This document shows positions 58,773 through 64,000 of a stretch of 64,000 bases of DNA, in pieces (position 1 is the stretch's first letter; every line of letters starts with the position of its first letter). The notes beneath the pieces were generated by a model that searched no databases, was not told the DNA's origin, and worked only from the letters and a program-made list of their open reading frames with translations. Position numbers and translations under genes: made by a program. This stretch comes from Verrucomicrobiota bacterium (GTDB lineage: Bacteria > Verrucomicrobiota > Verrucomicrobiia > JADLBR01), in contig JAKQKQ010000041.1 in NCBI GenBank assembly GCA_029560585.1, positions 33,413 to 97,412 of the forward strand, read 5' to 3'.

Positions 58773-60295
58773 CCGGCGCAGCCGCGGCAGTTGAGTCTTC
58801 CCCCGCGACGGCCGGGATCGCCGCCGGCGGCCCCGGGGTCTTCGTCCCGGTCACCGGGGCGATGGAACTGCCCGAGCCGGGGGATTTTCCCGTGGGGGTC
58901 CTGTCCCCGGCGCAGCGCGCGATAGTGGAAAGCACGGCGGAGGTCTATCGCATCGATCCGGCGCTACCGGGCATGGCGTCGCTGGCCGCGCTGGGCGCAT
59001 CGCCGGGCAAGAATCTCTGGGTCACCGGCGCCGTCGCCGGCAGAGAAACACCCTCCAATCTTTTTGTCATCGCCGCCGCGCCGAAATCCTACGGCAAAAA
59101 CGGCGCCTCCACCGTCGTGGCGCCCCTGCTGGCGATCTCGGACCGGCGCGCCATGGAGTTTCGCGATGGCGCACGGCCCCGGCTCTGCCGGGAGCGGGCC
59201 GTCGCGGAGCGCCGCAGTAGGCTGATCACCGAGTGGCTGGCCAGGGGCCGCGGCGAGAGCAACAGGGCCATCGAGGCGCGGGAGCGCGAGGATCTCGAGG
59301 GCCAGCTCGGCGAGCTCCAAGCGCGCATGGCGGAGATTGACCCGCTGCTGGAATCCGAGCCCACGCTCTGGGTCGGCTCCTACACCGGCGCGGCGCTGGC
59401 CAGGGCGCTCGCGCGCAACGGGGAGGCCCTGCTCTGCTTCTGCCCCGAGGCCGGCGACGCCATCCGCATCGCCCTGGGCCGATTCAGCAAGGACGCCAAG
59501 GCGGATTTCGACCTTTTCCTCAGCGGCTACAGCGTCGAGCCCTGGAGCGAGGGCCGCATAACGCGGGGCAGCGTCAACATCCGGCCCTGCATCGGCACGA
59601 TCTGGCTCTGCCAGCCGGCCCTGCTGCGCGAGTTGCTCTCCAACGAGGAGGCGATGGCGCGGGGCATGACGGCGCGGTTCCTGATGTTTGCCGTCGACCA
59701 CGGGACCATCCCGCACGACGACGGCCTGCCGCGCTTCGTGCCGGGGGAGGCTGCGACCCGCTGGGCGCGCGTCCTGGAGACCGGCGTCCAGATCCGCGAC
59801 ATGGACGGGCCGTGCCGCCTGGCGTGCGAGCCGGAGGCCAGGGAGGCGTTCAGGGCCTGGCACAACGAATCGGTGGATCTCCGAAACGGCGACTTCCGCG
59901 ACGTCGAGGGAGAACTCGGCCGCTGGCGCGAAAATGCCATCCGCATCGCCGCGTGCCTCGCGCTCGCCGACGCCGCCGATCACGGCCAGTGGCCGAAGGC
60001 CATCTCCGGGGACTGCGCCAGCCGGGCCCTGGGGCTGTGCCGCTGGGCGGCGCTGACGGCCCTGCGGCTGATGCAGGCCGGCCGCGTCGAGCGCCTCGCC
60101 GCCGGGGCCGATAGGCTCGCAGAGGCGCTGGGCGGACACGAGGGGGTCACCACCCTGCGCACCCTCGATCACCGCCACGGCATCACGGCCGGGGAGGTCA
60201 GGACGCTGGCCGGCGCCTTCCCCGAGCGGTTCCGCCTCACGCGCCAGAAGGGCGGCGGCCCGGGCCGACCATCGGAGATCTGCACGCTGCTCTGA
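58769..60295 (+). CDS. DUF3987-type protein (replication-associated)
   Basis: The 508-aa protein starts at ATG 58769, overlapping the primase-like stop (ATGA). DUF3987 features are visible: PSNLFVIAAAPKSYGKNGAS (a degenerate P-loop-like stretch, 95-114), a long acidic-basic coiled segment (about 145-195), LWVGSYTGAALARALARNGE, LCFCPEAGDAIRIALGRFSK and RMGMTARFLMFAVDHG-like AMARGMTARFLMFAVDHGTI. The C-terminal part has a winged-helix-like region (TLRTLDHRHGITAGEVRTLA). DUF3987 proteins often replace the helicase beside primases in phages and integrative plasmids; the real activity is not proven. The origin-like region begins 30 bases after the stop. Confidence 0.75.
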   Translation: MTGAAAAVESSPATAGIAAGGPGVFVPVTGAMELPEPGDFPVGVLSPAQRAIVESTAEVYRIDPALPGMASLAALGASPGKNLWVTGAVAGRETPSNLFVIAAAPKSYGKNGASTVVAPLLAISDRRAMEFRDGARPRLCRERAVAERRSRLITEWLARGRGESNRAIEAREREDLEGQLGELQARMAEIDPLLESEPTLWVGSYTGAALARALARNGEALLCFCPEAGDAIRIALGRFSKDAKADFDLFLSGYSVEPWSEGRITRGSVNIRPCIGTIWLCQPALLRELLSNEEAMARGMTARFLMFAVDHGTIPHDDGLPRFVPGEAATRWARVLETGVQIRDMDGPCRLACEPEAREAFRAWHNESVDLRNGDFRDVEGELGRWRENAIRIAACLALADAADHGQWPKAISGDCASRALGLCRWAALTALRLMQAGRVERLAAGADRLAEALGGHEGVTTLRTLDHRHGITAGEVRTLAGAFPERFRLTRQKGGGPGRPSEICTLL

Positions 60296-60324
60296 AACCC
60301 TAGTCCCGCCGATCGCGGCGGGCG

Positions 60325-60868
60325 ATTGTGTGGGATTCCGTGGGATTGTGTGGGTGGATAACTCACGGGGATCTCCGCCGCACACGATTCCCGGTCCATC
60401 CGCGGTAAGTGCGTCATCGCGCGCGACTTCCGTTCCGCGGCCTCGCCCCAGATCGAATTGTGTGGAATTTTGGAGATTTCGGAGAAGGGCCGCGCGGTCT
60501 CCGGACGCGACCATCGCGGTGTCCACCGTCGCCGGTAAGGCTCCCGCCCTTGCTAAGTCTAACAGTCATCGTGCAAGTAACTGATTCTATAGATATATTT
60601 CGTATCATCATCTATCTATCTTTTTAGGGTCTCGCCAGAATCCCACGTTAGGGCCGGAACAAAATCTCCAAAATCCCACACAATTACCCGGCGCCCCGGC
60701 CAAGGGGCCGATTGCCGGACACAATCAGCTCCAGAGATACGCGCGGCTTGTCCAAGATACCGCAAGATGCGCTGGATTCCCGCCGGGAAGACCGACGCGG
60801 GACGTCGGGGCGCCGCTCAAGGGCGCCCGCTGGACCGTCCCACACAATCCCACGAAATCCCACACAAT
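60325..60868. other. Origin-like region: nested inverted 10-bp iteron blocks around an AT-rich core
   Basis: At 60325-60354 three 10-bp units lie in tandem: ATTGTGTGGG, ATTCCGTGGG, ATTGTGTGGG. At 60839-60868 the same three units occur in inverse order and orientation (29 of 30 bases match). Inside, 60457-60480 (ATTGTGTGG + AATTTTGGAGATTT) pairs with 60661-60684, with 22 of 24 bases matching. The centre, about 60555-60630, is AT-rich (GATTCTATAGATATATTTCG, TATCATCATCTATCTATCTT). Unit length of one helical turn, symmetry and the AT core fit a replication origin with a Rep-type initiator, or a recombination site. No gene here is credible. Confidence 0.6.
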
Positions 60869-61522
60869 TGGGGGCGGCCGAAACCGTCCGTCCGCGAACG
60901 CCGGTGACTGTTGGGCGATCGCTTTGGTGCGCCGCCTGCTGGAAGCCCCTTTTCGCGGGACGCCTCACATCACGCCGGGGGTTGCCCCGCGTCTTCGACA
61001 ACGCCGTTGCGGCGGTCATCACCTCATTGCGCTGTGAGGGGCGCGGGGACGGTCTGCGGGAACTTCGAGTTAGACCCGGCCGGCGTCCTCGACATGGGAG
61101 CCTAAAATGCCCTACGACGAATGGGGGCTATCTTGGTCGTTCGGCGATCTCCGACGCGTCCTGCGCCGTTCTGATGTGCCAGACCCCTCATTAGCGTACA
61201 TTTCGCGGGGGACCTGATCCTAGATTCTGGCGCGCGAACGCGGCCAGAAACCATCGCGGTGCCCGGCCCGCGCCCTGATGCCTCCCGACCCGTTGCGGCC
61301 CGTCCCAGGGCGCCAAAGTCGCCGTCTGGGGAGGTTTTGGTGGCCCTGCATGTGGACTCTGCAACATCGGGAGGCACGGGCGAATCGTGATCCACCCGAT
61401 AGGCCGATGCGACCTGATGCGGACCGTTGACACGTGAGGGTCTCTGATGCGCGCTGGTGCACAGACAGGGATGGACGAAGCTCAAACGCAGCGCAGCGTC
61501 ACCCAAAGGAGCGGGGTCGAGA
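60869..61522. other. Non-coding stretch between the origin-like region and a small HTH gene
   Basis: About 650 bases without a credible gene. Short frames here have no start signals or family motifs. A few GC-rich half-palindromes are visible (for example around 61260-61300), but no repeat of the 10-bp ATTGTGTGGG units occurs after 60868. Confidence 0.45.
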
Positions 61523-61735
61523 ATGGATGCCAACGGAAAGTCGAAGCAGGGGCGTGACGCGGGCGCAAACGGGGCCCGGCTATGGAAGGTGCGCGACGTC
61601 GCGGACTACGCGCGGTGCAGCCCGCGCACGGTGGGCAACCTGATGGTCGCCGGGATGCCCCGCATCAAGCTCGGCCGCCTCGTGCGATTCGATCCGGGGG
61701 CCGTGATGGAGTGGATGCGCGACAGATGGCGGTAG
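61523..61735 (+). CDS. Small AlpA/excisionase-like HTH protein
   Basis: ATG 61523 gives 70 aa. After a basic, Gly/Lys-rich start, LWKVRDVADYARCSPRTVGN LMVAGMPRIKLGRLVRFDPG is an HTH_17/AlpA-type domain: a helix pair (VRDVADYARCSPRTVGNLM), then the loop and the G-R-L-V-R-F-x-P strand, ending in AVMEWMRDRW. It is typical of phage excisionases or AlpA regulators that bind att or control integrase. A start further upstream (61457) is possible. It is the last element-like gene on the plus strand. Confidence 0.75.
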   Translation: MDANGKSKQGRDAGANGARLWKVRDVADYARCSPRTVGNLMVAGMPRIKLGRLVRFDPGAVMEWMRDRWR

Positions 61736-62258
61736 CGTCGGGATGCCCCCGAACAGGCTCGCGCACCAAGACGCACCGGCCCTCCGCGTGATGCACCGGA
61801 GCGAAGCGCGGGGGCCGCGAAACATGCCCCGCGATGCTCGCCTGATGCCCCCATTTCCGGAGCATACTTTACACCCCCGGGGGGCATCGGATCGGGCTTG
61901 GGTACCCGTGGGAAACGTGTGAATAACCCGCTGGGGTGGAGATGGTTGCGGCCCCCGCCAATGCCTCCGAAAAGCCCGTTTTTGGCCCAAATTGCCCGCC
62001 TAAAAAGTGTAAAGTGAGAAAACGCCCTCCTCATAGAAAAAGGGAGGGGTGGCGCGCCCCAGAGGACTTAGTAACTCACTGAAAAGATTGCTTATAACTA
62101 ACAGCATTAAGTCACACGTCATGTCTAGTCGGCGGCGACCTTTGGATAGGTTTGGTCGGACGTACGAGGTCACCGGATTCCGAACCCGCCGCGGGTGAGG
62201 AATACAGTGCACCTCATTGTTCGCTTCCAAAATGTTCTTCCGAATCGAATAGATCTCA
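61736..62258. other. Gap after the HTH gene: no gene, one terminator-like hairpin
   Basis: About 520 bases. The part to about 61990 has only shadow frames. From 61990 on it becomes AT-richer, as in a flank of an integrated element. The hairpin at 62015-62048 is listed separately. No duplicate of the tRNA-Lys end or of the integrase-side sequences was found, so the right boundary is not seen. Confidence 0.4.
62015..62048 (-). terminator. Probable intrinsic terminator (minus strand)
   Basis: Reading the minus strand, CCCTCC, an 11-base TTTTTCTATGA loop and GGAGGG are followed by CGTTTTC. It is about 210 bases beyond the end of the small membrane-protein gene and could end the minus-strand transcript. 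Confidence 0.5.
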
Positions 62259-62441
62259 TCACTTCTTGCCGAGGAGTCTGACAATCCACAGGCCAATCAG
62301 CGTCATTATCCCGGCTCCCGCCCCCGCAGCCGCAGCGCGAAGCCATAGCGGGTGCCCAGCCAGGACTTCGGGTATGGTGCTGGAGAGAATGCAGGCTATA
62401 ACTGGCACAGCAACGTATCTGCTATCCGTTGATCCACTCAT
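62259..62441 (-). CDS. Small membrane protein
   Basis: ATG 62441 is preceded by AGGAGG with a 9-base gap, a good ribosome site, so this 60-aa frame is likely real. It has two hydrophobic stretches (YVAVPVIACILSSTIPEVLA and AAAAGAGAGIMTLIGLWIVRL) with a short loop and ends in LLGKK. It has no family that I can name; it could be a toxin-like or accessory membrane peptide. It follows a DUF4177 gene on the same strand by about 130 bases. Confidence 0.6.
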   Translation of the reverse strand: MSGSTDSRYVAVPVIACILSSTIPEVLAGHPLWLRAAAAGAGAGIMTLIGLWIVRLLGKK

Positions 62442-62569
62442 GTCTCTAGTCCTCCTGTCATGTCAATCGAACGATCAGCTCACCGATGGCGGCCCCCCGC
62501 TGACTCCCGAACCGCCAGAGCGCGTCGCGGGGCCGCCATTCGGTGGAGCGCCTGGTTCGGTGATCTCAC

Positions 62570-62773
62570 TTAGGGCGATTTGATCTCACGCTCAAGAAGA
62601 AGATTGAAGCCACCTTTCCACGATGCCATGGTGCGCAGGCTGTACTCTCCGTAAATTCGGTTGAGCCTCCAGCCTTCCTTGCCCCAAAGGTTAAGGGCAT
62701 CGAGAATCTGCTCCTCATTCTTCTTCCCCGTCACCAACTTCAAGAACTCGATCCGATACTCGAATTTCTTCAT
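62570..62773 (-). CDS. DUF4177 protein
   Basis: The 67-aa frame MKKFEYRIEFLKLVTGKKNE, EQILDALNLWGKEGWRLNRI then YGEYSLRTMASWKGGFNLLL matches the DUF4177 pattern: E-Y-x-x-E-F, a helix of EQILDALN, G-x-EGW-x-L, and a closing strand LLLERE. Such small cytoplasmic alpha/beta proteins are common and of unknown role. The ribosome site is weak (GAGAGAG well upstream of ATG 62773). It lies between the small membrane protein and the PDZ protein on one strand. Confidence 0.75.
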   Translation of the reverse strand: MKKFEYRIEFLKLVTGKKNEEQILDALNLWGKEGWRLNRIYGEYSLRTMASWKGGFNLLLEREIKSP

Positions 62774-62874
62774 CTGCTAATCTCTCTCTCTTTTGCCACC
62801 GAACGCTCAAGCGCAGCCATCCGCACCAGCGAGGCCGAGCGTCGAAACGGCAATGGAGCTGGAGTTATGGCAGA

Positions 62875-63840
62875 TCATTTCGAAGACGCGGCTGATGGGC
62901 ATTGTGCTGGCGCGCCTTGTTCGGCCTGCCGGGATCTTTCAAGTCGCTTTTTATCCGCGTCAGTTCCATGGACCTGGATAATCTCACGCACCAGAGATAT
63001 TTGCATCTGGGTTTTGTCGCTATCGCGAATCAGAACAAGATCTACCTTCGATCCCGCGGGGCCTCGAAGTAGTTTGGCCACTTCCGACAATGTTTTTCCA
63101 TCGGTAGCAATGCCATTGATTGTTAACAATACATCGTTCTTGGCAATTCCGGCCTTCGCGGCAGGACCATCCCAAATAACATCACTGATGACAACCTTGT
63201 TGTCCTTTCTCTCTCGATTTAAGACAGCCCCAATACCGCCAAATTCCTGGATCACATGCAGGTCTTTGCCATCTACTCCCCTTTTTTGGATGGTGATGCC
63301 GCACACCTTAAACGCATCGTCCCCTTCCCCCTGGCTGGTGTAGTGAGAAAAATCCAACTCCACCAGTGAACGCTCAGTATAATAATAGCGCCGGTATAGA
63401 TCCGTCGAGAGCTTGTCGCCAAGAATCTTCTTAACTTCCTTTAAGTCCATGTCTTTGGCGATGCCGTTCGTCAACCGCCACCGGGCATGATCGAACAACG
63501 TGGAGCCACCCATAGTCTGAGAAAGCTTCCAGTCCAAAATTGTCATTGTGATGCGAACCCCAGAGAGCCTCTCTTTTTGGAAAAGAAAGGCATGCATCCG
63601 GCCATAAATCATCGCAGTCTCGTCCCAACTTAGGCGCACATAACCGCTTGGCTTGCCGTATCTTGCGACAAACATTTCCTCTGTGGTTCCGAACGGGATG
63701 CCGTAGATGCCGACGTCCGGGTCCAGGACGGAAGACAGGCTCTTCTCTTCCTGTGCATCGGCCACCTTGGACCGGAGATCGTCAGATGCGTCCGCATCGC
63801 AAACCAACAGGATCAAAGCCAATATCGTGGGTAATTTCAT
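62875..63840 (-). CDS. Secreted PDZ-domain protein
   Basis: The 321-aa protein begins with a signal peptide (MKLPTILALILLVCDADASD). A middle part (about 40-195) of unknown type includes VGIYGIPFGTTEEMFVARYG and a Tyr/Lys-rich stretch YRRYYYTERSLVELDFSHY. The C-terminal PDZ domain (about 196-290) has IQEFGGIGAVLNRERKDNKV, ISDVIWDGPAAKAGIAKNDV, LLTINGIATDGKTLSEVAKL and VDLVLIRDS. No protease domain is present. It is probably a periplasmic binding or regulatory protein. The last 160 bases of the window (63841-64000) hold no complete gene, only the promoter side of this gene. Confidence 0.72.
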   Translation of the reverse strand: MKLPTILALILLVCDADASDDLRSKVADAQEEKSLSSVLDPDVGIYGIPFGTTEEMFVARYGKPSGYVRLSWDETAMIYGRMHAFLFQKERLSGVRITMTILDWKLSQTMGGSTLFDHARWRLTNGIAKDMDLKEVKKILGDKLSTDLYRRYYYTERSLVELDFSHYTSQGEGDDAFKVCGITIQKRGVDGKDLHVIQEFGGIGAVLNRERKDNKVVISDVIWDGPAAKAGIAKNDVLLTINGIATDGKTLSEVAKLLRGPAGSKVDLVLIRDSDKTQMQISLVREIIQVHGTDADKKRLERSRQAEQGAPAQCPSAASSK

Positions 63841-64000
63841 AGTGAAGCGTTGAGCGTTGCCGAACGAGTCTGTCGAAAAACCATCTTGGAGTCAGGTCTT
63901 TGTTGGGTCGATGAGATAAATGGCCGCCCTATCCCGGAAGAATGGGGGGGTTGTCCGGCGGGCGGCGTGTTCGCCGTCCAGCGGCATCCTCGGTCAGTTC

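Larger units (their letters stand above)
55141..61735 (+). mobile_element. Putative integrative element next to tRNA-Lys (right edge unknown)
   Basis: A phage-type integrase, an unknown gene, two small excisionase-like HTH proteins, a Toprim primase-like protein, a DUF3987 protein and an origin-like repeat region occur in succession, mostly on one strand with overlapping starts. This is the layout of small integrative elements or satellite phages. The left edge is near 55.1 kb beside the tRNA. The right edge is unresolved; the last element-like gene ends at 61735, and the next genes (62.2 kb onward) run on the other strand. No structural, conjugation or capsid genes are seen. Confidence 0.5.

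Noticed and set aside
58964..60526. 520-aa minus-strand frame opposite DUF3987
   Set aside because: Shadow of the DUF3987 gene; no conserved motif.

Overview
The window is about 64 kb of high-GC chromosomal DNA with no rRNA and one tRNA. Its gene content points to the PVC superphylum, most likely Verrucomicrobiota or a close relative (Lentisphaerota, Kiritimatiellota). The reasons are: Ser/Thr kinases fused to formylglycine-generating-enzyme (FGE) type domains; several secreted or Tat-exported Gfo/Idh/MocA oxidoreductases; a neutral-ceramidase-like hydrolase; an SGNH hydrolase and a clan-A glycosidase; a tyrosine integrase with a GxGQAEA motif; and dispersed repeats such as the TTGGATGTTG-type array. 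The phylum is inferred, because no ribosomal RNA is present.

Layout. 0-12.3 kb: carbohydrate-related accessory genes (6-hairpin glycosidase fragment, ceramidase-like hydrolase, Tat oxidoreductase, NHL propeller, SGNH hydrolase, glycosidase) mixed with decayed genes and transposase relics, ending in a methyltransferase/SRPBCC pair. 13-19.8 kb: a signalling locus, with an FHA-nucleotidyl cyclase divergent from two consecutive kinase-FGE genes; the second is interrupted by a frameshift in its third FGE unit. 19.9-24.8 kb: a coupled pair (DUF3142-like lipoprotein and a large repeat-rich secreted protein) and an FkbM-type methyltransferase. 25-27 kb: CapA-like protein and a repeat-filled gap. 27-38.7 kb, minus strand: the translation/transcription cluster nusA-infB-rbfA, an HtrA-type protease, a large lipoprotein with a degenerate esterase fold, an NCS2 permease and cysE. 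39-54.9 kb: housekeeping genes (hemE-hemN, D-cysteine desulfhydrase-like, UvrD-like helicase, sucA-sucB) among secreted accessory proteins.

55-61.7 kb looks like an integrated element beside tRNA-Lys. It has a tyrosine integrase, an unknown gene, an excisionase-like HTH protein, a tightly overlapping chain (HTH, 42-aa protein, Toprim primase-like, DUF3987), then about 1.2 kb of non-coding DNA with nested inverted repeats built on 10-bp units around an AT-rich core, and a second small HTH protein. The gene set and repeat layout suggest an autonomous replication module (primase, DUF3987 protein, iteron-type origin). This is the best candidate for an undescribed system here. The last 2 kb hold a small membrane protein, a DUF4177 protein and a PDZ protein.

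Non-coding DNA carries at least five repeat families (REP-like hairpins, a TTTCACGC-GGAA-GCGTGAAA hairpin, a 17-bp-armed nested palindrome, a GTTGGAGT-type nested palindrome and the TTGGATGTTG array), consistent with a genome rich in small non-autonomous repeats.
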